A stretch of 64,000 nucleotides of DNA, taken from NCBI RefSeq assembly GCF_958298935.1, contig NC_084924.1:26633819-26697818 (forward strand), given 5' to 3'. The notes below the pieces were generated by a model, which searched no databases, was not told the origin of the DNA, and saw only the letters and a program-made list of their open reading frames with translations. Below, piece after piece: positions 36,971 through 48,181 of this stretch (within the stretch, counting starts at the first letter, position 1; every line of letters begins with the position of its first letter). A program made the position numbers and the translations under genes. The stretch comes from Phragmites australis (lineage: Eukaryota; Streptophyta; Magnoliopsida; Poales; Poaceae).

Positions 36971-38500
36971 TCAGAGGACTTCACTGACGAAGTACACCGG
37001 TCGCTGTACACGGCGGGTTCGGATTGCAGCTTCACCCAAGGGCTTATCACAGCCCCCGAGCTTAGCAGCGTGGTCGGGGCTGGCCGAGTGCTCGGGCTCG
37101 ACTCCCTGGTCGGGAGGAGCCAAGTGCTCAGGCTCGACTCCCTGGTCGGGAGGAGCCAAGTGCTCGGGCTCGACTCCCTGGTCGGGAGGAGCCAAGTGCT
37201 CGGGCTCGACTCCCTGGTCGGGAGGAGCCAAGTGCTCGGGCTCGACTCCCTGCTCGGGAGGAGCCAAGTGCTCGGGCTCGACTCCCTGGTCGGGAGGAGC
37301 CAAGTGCTCAGACTCGAATCCCTGGTCAGGAGGAGCCGCGAGGACTGGAGACTGCCTGGGGGCAGCCGGGAGCTGGGACCCAACACCTTGCCCCGGGCAC
37401 TCATCATGCTCCACCACCAGTACCATGCTCACGACCTGAGGAGTGGCCGAGACGTAGAGCAGTAGGGGCTCGCCCTCGGAGGGGGCCACCAGTACGGGCG
37501 GCGAGGTGAGATATTTCTTCAAGTCGCGGAAGGCCTGCTCGGCCTCAGGCGTCCAGTCGAAGTGAGCGGTCTTCTTTAGGAGTTTGAAGAGGGGGATTCC
37601 TCGCTCCCAGAGCTTGGAGATGAAGCGCCCGAGGGCCGCCATGCAGCCGGCGAGACGCTGAACCTCCTTGAGTCGAGCCGGGGGTCGCATCTGCTCGATG
37701 GCCAGGATTTTTTCTGGGTTGGCCTCGATTCCTCGGCTAGAGACCAAGAAACCGAGGAGCTTGCCCGCAGGCACCCCGAAAACACACTTCTCGGGGTTGA
37801 GCTTCAGGCGGGTAGTGCGGAGACTGTTGAAAGTCTTGGCTAGGTCTTCAAGCAGGGTGGCGCGGTCTCGGAATTTGACCACGAGATCGTCGATGTAAGC
37901 CTCGATGTTGCGGCCAACCTGTGAATCAAGGGTAATGCGCACAGCACGCTGGAAAGACGACTCAGTGTTGCGCAAACCAAATGGCATCGATACATAACAA
38001 TAAGTCCCCACCGGAGTGGTAAAAGAAGTTTTTTCTTCATCCCTTACGGCCATGCGAATTTGGTGATAACCAGAGTTTGCATCTAGAAAACATAAAAGAT
38101 CGCACCCCGCAGTTGCATCTACAATCTGATCTATGCAGGGCAAAGGAAAAGGATCTTTTGGGCAAACCTTGTTTAAGTCGGTGTAGTCAACGCACATGCA
38201 GAGTTTGCTGTTGGCCTTCAGGACGATGACTGGGTTTGCCAGCCACTCGGGGTGGAGGACGTCTCAGATGAATCTGGTGTCAAGGAGATTACTTACTTGC
38301 TCCCGGATGAACTCCTGGCGCTCGTGCGTCTGCCGCCGGATTTTTTGCTTCACCGGTCGTGCGTCTGGGCGCACAGCCAGGTGGTGCTCAATCACCTCCC
38401 TAGGGATCCCGGGCATATCGAACGGCTGCCATGCAAATACATCGACGTTAGCCCAGAGGAAGGCGACGAGCGCGCTTTCCTATTTGCTGCCTAGGTCACC
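36971..38500 (-). pseudogene. Element B reverse transcriptase
   Basis: Copies element RNA into DNA. The long open block 36971-38197 shows MCVDYTDLNKVCPKDPFPLP, FLDANSGYHQIRMA, MPFGLRNTESSFQ, the catalytic YIDDLVV, and FLVSSRGIEANPEKI. Upstream blocks to about 38500 carry the RT N-terminus in the same frame with at least one stop. Between LLLYVSATPQVVSMVLVVEH and [10 protein letters not shown] a Pro/Glu-rich repeat of 12-residue units is inserted. Confidence 0.85.
37088..37339 (-). repeat. 36-bp coding minisatellite, 7 units (element B)
   Basis: Units begin at 37088, 37124, 37160, 37196, 37232, 37268 and 37304. Each encodes a variant of EHLAPPDQGVEP on the minus strand. The array is in frame and lies between the two halves of the first RNase H-like segment. 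Element C has 4 units at the matching site. Confidence 0.9.
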
Positions 38501-39400
38501 GCCGATTCAGACAACCTGGGAAGCGTCTTCACCCACCATGACCTCCTTCGTAGGAACGGAGGCATCGGCAGCGAGTCGGGGTTTGGATGAAGAGAGTCCT
38601 GGGCCCCCTGGATGACCTTCAACCTCGGCCCAAGCTGAGACCAAGGCCGAGTATAACTGCTCGGCGCAGGAGACGGTGCTACCAATCTCGGCGAACACGG
38701 AGATGGGGCCGCAGGGCCCGACATCTTGACCGTGAGGTAAGCATAGTGGGTGACCACCATGAACCGAGTGAGCGCCGGGTGCCCGATGGTGGTGTTGTAG
38801 GGGAGGGGAAGCTCCACGATGTCGAAGATGACGTTCTCCATCCAGAAGTTATCCCGGCTCCCGAATGTCATGGGCAGCTCGACCTGCCCGAGGGACAGGG
38901 AGTGCCCAGGCGTCACCCCGTAAAAGGGGAGCGACGGCTTTAGGCGCCTCGAAGGCACCTGCAGCTTCTCGAAGGCCTCCCGGGAAAGGAGGTTTAGGCC
39001 TGCACCCCCATCGATCAGCACTCTGCTGACCTTTACGTTGCAAATGGTGGGGGACACTACCAAGGGTAGTCGCCCCACGCCTGCAATACTTACAGGGTGG
39101 TCGGCCAGGCTGAACGTGATCGGGGAGTCCGACCACTTCAGGGGCCTCGCGGCCTCACCGCTCGGGGTCACCGAGCACACCTGGCGCCACATGGTCTTGA
39201 CGCTGCGATGGGAAGAGGGCATGTACATGCCTCTGTCGATGAAAGCGATGGTGTGCTCAGGCTCTTGAAAGCCGAGCTCTTGGTTGTCAGGGGCGGCTCT
39301 GTCGTTGCCGCCCTTGCGGGGATCCTCGTGGTCCCTCTGGCGCTGCTCGATGAGATCTTTGACCGTGCGGCACTCCGTGAGGTCATGCCACTTTGTCTGG
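38491..39400 (-). pseudogene. Element B zinc-knuckle-like region and aspartic protease
   Basis: Contains KWCRIHQTKWHDLTEC, a modified knuckle, then RVLIDGGAGLNLLS, the retropepsin active-site region, and PLPYNTTIGHPALTRF, the usual C-terminal hairpin of the domain. This stretch is in a different frame from gag before it and RT after it, so one indel lies near 39.4 kb and a compensating one near 38.7 kb. The protease residues themselves look intact. Confidence 0.75.
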
Positions 39401-40950
39401 TGGATTCGGCACCACTTCCCCAGCTCGGGCCTCGTGGGAGCGGGAGCCCTGGCGGGAGCCTGAGTCCTCAGAGGGGCTCGGGCCGGAGCCCTTGCGGGCA
39501 CGGGCCTTCTGTCGGCGACCGCCGGTGAGCTGGCCGGCGGTCGGCTCCTGGGCTGGCTCAGGGATAGGGCCCTGGGCCAGCATGACAGGGACTGCCTCGC
39601 GCCTCCTTCTTTTCTTCTTTTCCCGCCTGTCAGAACAGGAAGGACCTGGTTGATTGGTGGCGGGATGATCAGGGCACGGAACATGCCACGCCCGAGCCTC
39701 CGCTGCCTTAGCGCACTTGTCGGCCAGCGCAAAGAGTTCCGCGGTGGTTTCGACTTCGTGCGTGCCCAGCTTCTCGAGCATCCGCTCATCGCGGACACCC
39801 TGCTGGAACACGACAATGATAGCGTGGGGGGTTATCCGCGGGATGGTGTTGCGAACCTGGCTGAAGCGCTGTATGAAGAACCGCAGCGTCTCCCCCTCCT
39901 GCTGTTTGACGGCGTGGAGGTCGCACTCCAGGCGGGGGCGTGTAAACGTGCCCTGAAAGTTTGCCACAAATTGGTGGCAGAGGTCATCCCAGGAGCCGAT
40001 GGATCCCGGGGGTAAGTTCACAAGCTAAGAGCGGGCAGAGCCCCTCAAGGCAACATGAAAATAATTGGCCATCACCTTCTCACTGCCGCCAGCCGCTTGG
40101 ACAGCGGTGGTGTAGATTTGGAGGAACTCAACGGGGTCGATGGACCTGTCGTACTTCTCCGGCAGTTCTGGCCGGAACTTGGTGGGCCATTTGACCCGAC
40201 GGAGCTCGCTGGTGAAGGCATGGTAGCCTGTGCCGTACCCTGCTGCGCGGGCAACGCCCTTGGGTGGTGAACGCCGGCGAGCCAGGGAGCCCCGGCGGTC
40301 ATGGGCCGGCAAGGAGGAGGCCTGGTCCTCGGCTTCGGCCTCATGCCGGGACTCCCGTTGGCGCTCGAGGGTAACCCATGCGTCTTCGACGGCCCTCCGC
40401 TCATTGAGGTGCAAGCGGAGGTCCTGAGCTCCGATAGTGGCTTGGGGGGCGGCGGGGCCGGTGCGACCGCCACCTGATGATGGGCCGGTCTTGGCTGCAC
40501 CACAGTGGGAGGTAGCGCGAGAGCTCTCGGCCAGCACCTGACGGTGAGCCGTGCCGACCAAGGCAGCCACCTCCTGGAGCCAGCGGCCTTCTGGGGTTTC
40601 CCCCGCCTCCTGGACTGACGGGTGCTTGAGGAGAGCTTGCGCCGCAAGCAGCGCACTCCCATGATTGGCCTCGCCAATGCGAGCCTACGCCGCAACGGCG
40701 CCCGGCGCAGTCCAGATGTGGATCTGGCGCCAGGAGTTTCTGCCGCCTGCTGAGGGTTAGGCGATGCGCTAGCGACAGCGGCGGCGGCCCTGCTGGGCCC
40801 AGCGCCATGTTCCCCATGAGCGGGAAGCACCGTGCGTGCGGATCGTGGTTGCTGCTGAGGAGCAGCAACGACTGGGGCCTCCTACGCGAGGTGCTCCATT
40901 TTCTCGCTGGAGCTGGAGCCGGTGCGTCGGAGGCGATGGCCACCTACCAT
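39383..40950 (-). pseudogene. Element B gag
   Basis: The likely start is the ATG at 40950 (MVGGHRLRR), homologous to the element C start. The gag core spans 39560-40240: RRVKWPTKFRPELPEKYD, VEFLQIYTTAVQAAGGSEKV, NYFHVALRGSARS, a stop, then SWDDLCHQFVANFQGTF and FIQRFSQVRNTI. The ATG frame closes early and differs from the core frame by the same offset as in element C. A basic stretch DRREKKKRRRREA follows the core. Confidence 0.75.
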
Positions 40951-40991
40951 TTTTTCTGTAGGAAAAGACAAACAAATTCAGGGATGCAACC

Positions 40992-41010
40992 CCCCTACCT
41001 GGCGTGCCAG
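40992..41010 (-). other. Element B primer-binding site
   Basis: On the minus strand CTGGCACGCCAGGTAGGGG follows the 5' LTR with minimal spacing. It differs by one transition from the element C sequence (GCGCGCCAGG). Confidence 0.7.
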
Positions 41011-41011
41011 C

Positions 41012-42486
41012 TGTCGGAGGGTGAACTCCTATTGCAGGGATCCGGGGGGACGCCTTTTTGAGATTCGGCCGGGGGGATGATTCTGAATATGTTTGTGGGA
41101 GAAATAAATGGGCGTAAATGCGATGGCAGGTGGAATGATCGGATGCAGGATGCAGTAAATGCACTGGGAGGGATTTTTAGACAAGTTCAGGCCGCACTGC
41201 GCGTAATACCCTACTCCTGTGTGGATGCTATAAATGCACTGAGAATGTCTCTCAGGGATGTTGCTGGTTACAAGAATGTTTGTCTATCCTAGAGCTTCGG
41301 GCTCCTTGTTCTTCGGTGGTCTCAGCTTCTGTGCTTGTACTGAGTGTTCTTCTGTCTTCGGTTTTTGTCCGAGAGTTGGAGAGCTGGATTCGACCTCTTT
41401 CATCTTGTACTGAGCGCTCTCTTCCTCTGTGTCCACCGGCTCCTCTTTAAATACCCGCCGGTGGTAGCGTGCCCCAAAAGGGAGGGCATGAGTTCCAAGA
41501 CGCCATAAATGGAAAAGCAGTCATTATGGGCTGCTGCGTGAAGTGATGGCGGGGTTGAAAATGCGCCCCCCCCGCCCGGTCTCGGTCGTCATGATGGCGT
41601 TGGCAATGGGCGCCGCGGAGAGGGCCCACCGGGCAGCCACAGAGCAGCCCTGCGTGCCCGCCCGGTCTTGTTCGCCTGACACAGCAGGGTGGCAGGCGGG
41701 GCACCTTGGGTCTTGCGATGCTATCCTGAGGCGCGCCGGATGACGCGGGATGGGACCCGTGCATTAAATGTCCCCACACCCTTCCGCCAGGATGTGGCAG
41801 GGACTGACACCGAGCGTGGCAGGAGCAGTTGGAAGTGACAGGCCACGCGCCCTCTTAAATACGGCATCGGGCCTTTCATTGGCTGACACTTCACCGCTGG
41901 ACCCCTATGGGGGCCACCGGTGAAGGACTTCTTGGGCCGCCGAGGAACCGAGTGCTCGGGGGTCACTGTTCACATCCCCGAGCACTCTCTCTTGGGAACG
42001 CCCTTTCTTGGTCCTCGGGGAACCGAGTGCTCGGGGGCCACTGTTCACGGCCCCGAGCACTCTCTCCCGGAATTGACTGCTCAGATCCTCGGGGAACTGA
42101 GTGCTCGGGGGCCACTGTTCACAGCTCCAAGCACTCTCTCCTGGAACTACCTTCCTTGGGTCCTCAGGGTACTTGTGTGCTCGGGAGCCGTTGTTCGCAG
42201 CCCCGAGCACACCCATCCCGGTACTCGGTTTTTCTGGTCGTCAGGGGACTTGGGTGCTTGGGGGCCACTGTTCATGACCTCGAACACTGTCTCCCCGGCA
42301 CTTGATCTTCGTAGATCATCGGGGAACCCGGGTACTCGGGGACTACTGTTCATGGCCCCGAGCGCCCTCTCCCGTGACTTAGTCGTCTCGCACTTCGGGG
42401 AGATCATCCCCGTGGGAGGTCGCCATGTGGCAACCTGCTGGTCTGGCCTCGGGATTCGGGGACCCCTGGTTCCTGATTCACCGACA
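41012..42486 (-). repeat. Element B 5' LTR (right copy)
   Basis: 1475 bp, TGTCGG..CCGACA, with TATTTAAAG at 41445-41453 (minus strand) and six hairpin units in 41945-42375. It would drive gag-pol. The sequence after 42486 resumes the 3' LTR of element E. Confidence 0.9.
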
Positions 42487-42777
42487 AAGATGTAGGATTT
42501 ATGGTGGTGACTCTGAACTTCAGGAAACAAATCTTTGTGTCTCATCTCTTACTCCATTATTTTTAAGTTCTTGTTCAAATCTTTGTGCATATTGCTCGAT
42601 TTACTTGTTTGTGTGTATTTGAGTGTAGGTTCTCCGTGGATCTACTTGGAATCATCTCTTGGAATACACGACATCACTTGTTTTGAGCTAGAACTCTTTA
42701 GACATCCTTTTATTTCAGTTTTGAGCTCTATTCTGTACAGAATCCGGAGATTCCGGATTTTCCCGGAGACTCCGGAC
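42487..42777 (+). repeat. Element E 3' LTR, second part (truncated)
   Basis: Begins with AAGAT (target duplication) and GTAGGATT. It follows the 5' LTR from 19091 to 19380, then stops after CTCCGGAC. The remaining 285 bp of the LTR are missing. Confidence 0.9.
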
Positions 42778-43556
42778 CTGTAATTAAGACTTTCATTGCT
42801 TGATGAACAGTACTGACAGAGAGGGAAGATATGAGATAGAGAGAAAGATCTAAGGGGAGAGAGAGAGAAGAAGAATTTGAATGACAAATTGAAATAAATT
42901 TATTTGAATTTAAAACCAGATTTTAATTCAAATTGAATAACTTGAATTTGAATTGGCTTGGGGTAATTCAAATTGACTTTGAATTAGAATTAACATTGTT
43001 TTGGAACAAGGAATTAAATTATGAGATTTGATCATGAACCAAGATTGAATCGAATTGAAATGAACTTGTTCAAATCCAAGACTGAAATATTTAACTTGCA
43101 TCCGAAAATGAATCCAACGTGGATTTGAATGAATCTGGAACTGGCTGAGATTTGGGTTTAAACAAAAGATATAACGATTCATCTAGGTTAGATTTAGATG
43201 ATGATTTGTTTGATTGAATTTCTACGATTTGAATTGGATTAAGATTCAGTCGAAATGAACTAAGACAAATTTGAATTTGAGAGACATTCAAATTTGAATC
43301 GCCACACAAGAATCAAGAACACCAAGAAATCAATGCAATTTCTCGAGTTGATGCATGTTTCAAATTTAGAAATTGAGTCCGATGAATTTTGGAATGCATA
43401 GTCCAATAATAATATACATGTATATATGCACATACTAATATATACATACACAAACATATATATTTCTTGGATTTTATGTTGGCTTAACTATTCAAGTTTT
43501 TTTTTTAAAAGGAGTGATTTTTGGTTATTTTCTAATTCCTAAAATACAGGGTTACA
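42778..43556. other. Right end of unit D
   Basis: Non-coding and very AT-rich, with repeated AATTTGAATT words (42875-42985), a GA-rich run (42815-42875) and a TATACATA-rich stretch (43415-43460). It ends in CAGGGTTACA, the right terminus of D. Confidence 0.5.
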
Positions 43557-43679
43557 GTTTTTAACGAGGCAGCCTCCTTATGTAATCCCTAGAGGAATAA
43601 AAATTAATTCCCCAAAGAATCTACATTTTGGCTTTGGGTAATAAAAGGTGATAATCCAAGGACTCACATATGGCCAAAG

Positions 43680-44450
43680 TCCAAGGACGAGCCATTTAAA
43701 AAACCGGATGAGCCCAAGGGCCTCGGAGAGTTGATGCCTAAGGGGCTCACCTATAACAAAAGAGGGTAGCAGTCTAAGGGCTCCCCTAGGGCTGAAGTCC
43801 AAGGGCTTGCCCATAACAAACGGAGGATTAATACCCATGTAAGGGGTCAACTCCTCTGATAAGCTGACCGGACCTAAGGGTTCTGAAGGGCTGAAGTCCA
43901 AGTAGTTGCACGTAACAAATGGAGGGCCGGCACCCACGTATGGGGTTGACTCCTACAATAAGCCAGCCGGACCTAAGGGTTCTGAAGGGCTAAAGTCTAA
44001 GGACTCGCCCATGACAAACGGAGGGTCGACACCCACATATGGGGTCGACTCCTCCGATAAGTTGGCTATACCTAAGGGTTCTAAAGGGCTAAAGTCCAAG
44101 GACTTGCCCATAACAAATGGAGGGTCAATACTCATGTATGGGGTTGACTCCTCCGATAAGCCGACCAGACCTAAGGGTTCCAAGGGGCTGAGGTATAAGG
44201 ACTCACCTATAATGAATGGAGGCTTGATTCCTCTGATAAGCCGGTCGGGCCTAAGGGTCCCGAGGGGCTAAAGCCTAAGGTCTTGTCTATAATAAATGTA
44301 GGGTCGGCACCCACATATGTGGTTGACTCCTCCGATAACTAGAACAAACCCAAGCATTTTGAATGGACAAAGTCTAAGGACTCTCCCATAATAAACGAAG
44401 GGTCAATGTTCGCACATGGGGTCGACTCTTACTAAACACCGATCAGACCC
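43680..44450. repeat. 99-bp tandem repeat in element A
   Basis: About seven imperfect copies. The word GACCTAAGGG (or one-base variants) recurs at 43871, 43970, 44069 and 44168, exactly 99 bp apart, then at 44248 after a shorter unit. Each unit also holds AACAAA.GGAGGGTC and GGGGTCGACTCCTCCGATAAG. Because 99 is divisible by three, a 33-residue repeat stays open on both strands (43906-44271 plus, 43953-44183 minus). No known protein is recognised, so coding use is unproven. Confidence 0.8.
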
Positions 44451-44556
44451 AAGTATTACAAATGCTTAATAACTCGAAATGCACATAAGAACATAGAATT
44501 ATGCCATGGTTGCCAACTAGTTGCTAACACATTATTTAATAGAAAATGTTACAACA

Positions 44557-47500
44557 TCACGAAGAGGTCGAGGAGCTGGTTGAAGATCCCAAAGAATCAC
44601 ATGAGAAAATCTCCTTATACCTATGGCTAGGCGCCAGCTGAAAGGAGAGGCCGTGCCTCGCATCAAATGGAGCTTCCAGATCTATTTCCCGGTCATATTG
44701 GCTCCCAGAACAAAAGGACTCCAAAGATGAAGTCACAATAAAGGCTTCAGTCGTCGCAGAGTCACCTTCTTCAATAGGTTCCTCTTTTGGTATGAGGAGC
44801 TCAACTACCGATAAAGGCTGAGCTCCTCTGTGCTTTCGTCGGGCCTCTAAAACTAAGCTATCAAAGGTTCTCCAAAACGCCTGAGCCTTGGCATCAGAGG
44901 CATCTTTAATGGCCCTTCGCCAGCTATAATAGTGTTCAAATTCCCCTAGGGGATACTGATGCAAAAATGTTCACCGTGTCGTGTAGCGCATGTAAAGACC
45001 TTCGTATTCTATCGCCAGAGGCATTTCATCTAGAATGGGACGAGGATTACAGCGTCTTCTCCCACCTATGAATGGGACAAGGATCTTGTTTGGAAGTGTG
45101 TTTGACACACTAATGCGAAGAGAAAGATTAAGAAACAAAGCTAACAAAGAATTGTTCCATTACTAAAAGTTTGCCTTACAAAAGAATGACAAAACCCCTA
45201 GTGTTTAAAAAATCAAAGCAGAGGCCCTGGCCTATGACCTATCATATGACCTAATGAAACATATTGGCAAAACTAGGGTTAGAAAATCACACCTGGGCCC
45301 TGCCAATATTTACTCCTTCACCTTGTCCTCCCTCAGTTACATCCCCACCGCGTGACCCATCGGGTCCAGTCACCGCCGAGGCTGAGGCGCTGGTACCAAC
45401 ACCCCATGCACTAGCGAGGGCTTCAGCCTGGCCACGGATACACCAATACTTGTCGAAGAGAGCACGAGAAGTTGTTTTTACCTCGCGTCCCACAGACTTC
45501 AAGATGGCTCTCGTAGGGAGCTCATAGTCTGGTGCACCAAGGGTCTTGAAATGAGAGTAGCCACTAGCCCTTATAGCAGCTAGGGTTGCCTTAATGGACA
45601 CCTCGGCACAAAAGTCACCAAAGTTGTATGCGCCAGTCTGCAAGAGAGATGTAACCTAACCAATCCACTCAAGAGAACCTCGGAGGTCAGACCCGACTAC
45701 AAGGGGGGGTGTCAACCAATCCTAGCTCACCGAACAGCTTGGACACTACTTCCGAAATGGCACATGAATTCTTTGTATGGTTGGCCAACTCGCCTTCTTA
45801 TGCTCAAGCATCACCTTCTCCTACTCAAAGGTGGTGGTGAGGTCTTCTCACACTGCCTTCTCGTGCTCGAGAGTAGCAACAGATTCAAGCACCTATCCTT
45901 GCTCCTTTTCAAGGGTGGCCTCAAAGTCAAGCCTCTTCTCCCTCTCCTCTTCCTAAGCAAAGTCTAAAGCACACTGTTGTTTCTTCTAGCATTCGAGGGC
46001 ATCGTTAGAAGCATGTTGCTTTTTCTTTTCTTCCTCAAGGGTACCCTCTGAGGCAAGCCAGGCTGACACACTTCCTCGAGCTTAGCTCGGAGGTCCCTAA
46101 CCTCCTCCTCAGCATGATAACGCTTGGACCTAGCTTCATCAAGCTGGGCTCCCATGTGGCTGATGATCATTCGAGCGCCTCCCACCAAAACCAAACCCTA
46201 TCGTAAATTCATAAGCAGGTTAGCATTGGAGAAATGGCACTAAAACACAAGAACATGCAAAGTCACACCTTTGTTTGCTTCATTAAAAGGTGGTCGATCA
46301 AGTCACTAGAGGCATAGTGTGTCTCCATTGTCTCGATCGCGGTTTTGTCTAGTGACTCACCCAGCGCGATAAGAGCATGTCGGCTAGATGGCCTCACAAA
46401 GAGTCCATTGCAATCAAATCCTTCAGAGGTGAAGGTGCTTCTGCTCGGCTAAGGGATCCTCATTGTCTCCATCAATGGTTTACCCTTCCCCAAGCCTAAC
46501 TTTGGTTGAGAGGTACGACGTGGAGGGAGGCACTCTCTGATGAATAAATAGAATAGAACATAAGACACAATACACATATCAAATGAATATGTAAAGAAGG
46601 TACCCGAAGTATTTTCTTCACTTGCGTCCGATTGGGCATCATCACCACGATCAGAAGATCCTTTAGGACTCATGGCAGAACATCCGGGATCTGAAGTAGA
46701 GCCTATTGGGACCACGGTAGAACCCTTAGGGGCCCCAGCGGGGGGTGAGTTAACAGTAGCTTCCTCCCCAATATCCTCTTCATCATCACCACCCGAATCC
46801 AAATCAAAGACCTTATACACATCGTCGGTCACACGGGCACCCTTGTGAGAAGGGGGAGACATAGAAGTAAGAGGCGTTATGGTGATAGGAGACTTCTTGC
46901 AAGCTCTAGGAGCAGACAAGGTCATTGTCGTATCCCCAGCACTGGCCAGCTTCAAAGGCATGCAACCACGACTATCACCATGTACTTCAATGACTGGTAC
47001 AACCCACCACTTCTTTGGTCTAGGATCATTGTGTGATCCAAAGCATCGTCGGGGGGAGGGGGCTTCGTGGCAACAGCAGAAGCAGATGCATCGTCAGTGG
47101 TGGCATCCGCTACTTTCCACCTTCGTATGACCTCGGGAGGTGGAGTGTGAGGCCCGTAGGGGAAAGGTATGCTATCCATGATGCAGTTGATCTATGCACC
47201 TTCACCCTCGTGATTAGCTCTTCATGCTCGGGCCGTGTATACAGCTCGAGCAGGGCCTCCGCTTCTGCCTCGACGTCCTCAACACTCTCTACAATAAAAG
47301 ATAAGTAATCTTAGCATCTTTCCAAAAGGGGGTATCGAACACATGAGGACACTTACCTGGTGCCCCTTTGAGACGTATTTTAAAAGCTTGAAGCTCGTTC
47401 AAAGATTCCATAAGTGGCACTTTGAACTTCCAACCGAAGGAGAGCGGGCTAACTCCAATTGCGCAATACTCCTCAACAATGTCATGAAAGCCAAGATGCT

Positions 47501-48181
47501 TCACAGCCAGTGTGATGGTCTTGAGCTTCGCGTTGATGTCATCTGTCATGTCCACAGATGGCCTCCTTCGGAATTTGATCTTCTAATCCGAATCCAACTT
47601 CAAACCGTGAGGAACCTTATGATAGAACTAGAAATCTGTCAAGTCATTACCCCATCGATTCCGTTGATCCTTTGTAGGCACCAATAACCCTGAGAAAGGG
47701 CAGAAGACAACGATGCCATATGACACAACATACTCCTCCCCATTTAGCACCAGCTTCTTTGGCTAGCAGTGCGTGTAGTGTAAGAATGCAAAAGCCAGAG
47801 TGCTAGGCTTTTGGCCCTATGTATGCCAAATCCATGTGAACACCGAGAGCCAAACGATAGCATTTGGCGTCAGCTACTGGATCTCCAGCTCATACTGATT
47901 CAAGACACCAGCCATCTTGGAGATCTAGGGGAAGTGGAGGCCGGTGAAGAAAAACTCGAGAAAAGGATGACCTCGCCTTCGCTTGGCTATGGCATCATCT
48001 CCTCAGGCAAAGGCAACTGGGCATCGCCCATATCGCGGATCCAATGCTTCTCCACCAAAGACTTAATATGCCCTTTGGTGCACCGGATAACGCCAAAGTA
48101 TGTCGTTAATGGAGCCATGGCATTAGCGCGTTGAAGCTTAGATTTCGTCATCTCCCAAAGGTGACAAGAAACGAGGTACAA
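44557..48181 (-). pseudogene. Element A antisense gene (Transposase_28-like), degenerate, several exons
   Basis: Lies between the tandem repeat and the F-box pseudogene on the strand opposite to A's pol. The N-terminal part (47690-48181) has frames with TTYFGVIRCTKGHIKSL and, after shifts, an LNQYELEIQQLTPNAIVWL-type segment known from plant 'putative gypsy type transposon' proteins. 47289-47555 adds HLGFHDIVEEYCAIGVSPLS. An acidic linker follows (46449-46961, DLDSGGDDEEDIGEEA), then a coiled coil (45964-46194) and C-terminal blocks 45287-45643 and 44557-44964. A TATATATA run at 48302-48313 sits about 120 bases upstream of the first ATG and could be its TATA box. Frames are broken by stops and shifts, and some gaps may be introns. 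Confidence 0.6.

Larger units (their letters stand above)
27925..42486 (-). mobile_element. Element B: 14.6-kb Ty3/gypsy retrotransposon with antisense gene
   Basis: Both LTRs are present (27925-29397 and 41012-42486), each TGTCGG..CCGACA. The element is flanked by GAGAC on the left and AAGAT on the right, which differ by two transitions. The uninterrupted sequence at 19085-19100 in the sister LTR (GGAGACGTAGGATT) confirms the insertion point. On the minus strand the order is 5' LTR, primer-binding site, gag, protease, RT, RNase H, integrase, spacer. On the plus strand at the distal end lies the antisense gene. By eye the LTRs differ at roughly 5 percent of positions in the first 290 bp. Gag-pol has stops and two frameshifts. 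Confidence 0.92.
16783..42777 (+). mobile_element. Element E: gag-only LTR retrotransposon (TR-GAG-like), interrupted by element B
   Basis: Long LTRs (TGAAAG..CTTTCA) flank an internal region of 6431 bp with a primer-binding site, a gag with zinc knuckles and a polypurine tract. No protease, RT, RNase H or integrase motif was seen in any frame between 21830 and 26085. The gag type resembles Ty1/copia gag. The 3' LTR is split by element B at 27924/42487 and its last 285 bp are deleted at 42777. Without B, the element spans about 11.4 kb. The 5' flank is AGGAG (16778-16782); the matching right duplication is lost. A non-autonomous element of this kind would need enzymes from a partner family. 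Confidence 0.75.
11410..43556. mobile_element. Unit D: single long LTR (probable solo LTR) carrying nested insertions
   Basis: The left terminus TGTAAGACCCTG at 11410 and the right terminus CAGGGTTACA ending at 43556 are imperfect inverted repeats of TG..CA type. They are flanked by GATTT (11405-11409) and GTTTT (43557-43561), a 5-bp duplication with one mismatch. D's own sequence is 11410-13125, about 14435-16782 and 42778-43556, roughly 4.8 kb. The ACTGAGTACGGAAGGTACTC-type segment near 11730 resembles that of long-LTR grass retrotransposons. No gag, pol or internal second LTR was seen, so a solo LTR is the simplest reading. A large deleted element is the alternative. The right junction with E is a deletion, so the original length is unknown. 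Confidence 0.55.

Noticed and set aside
37088..37339. Regular 36-bp direct repeats that could suggest a CRISPR array
   Set aside because: Units are contiguous without unique spacers, are in frame with RT, and lie in a plant retrotransposon.
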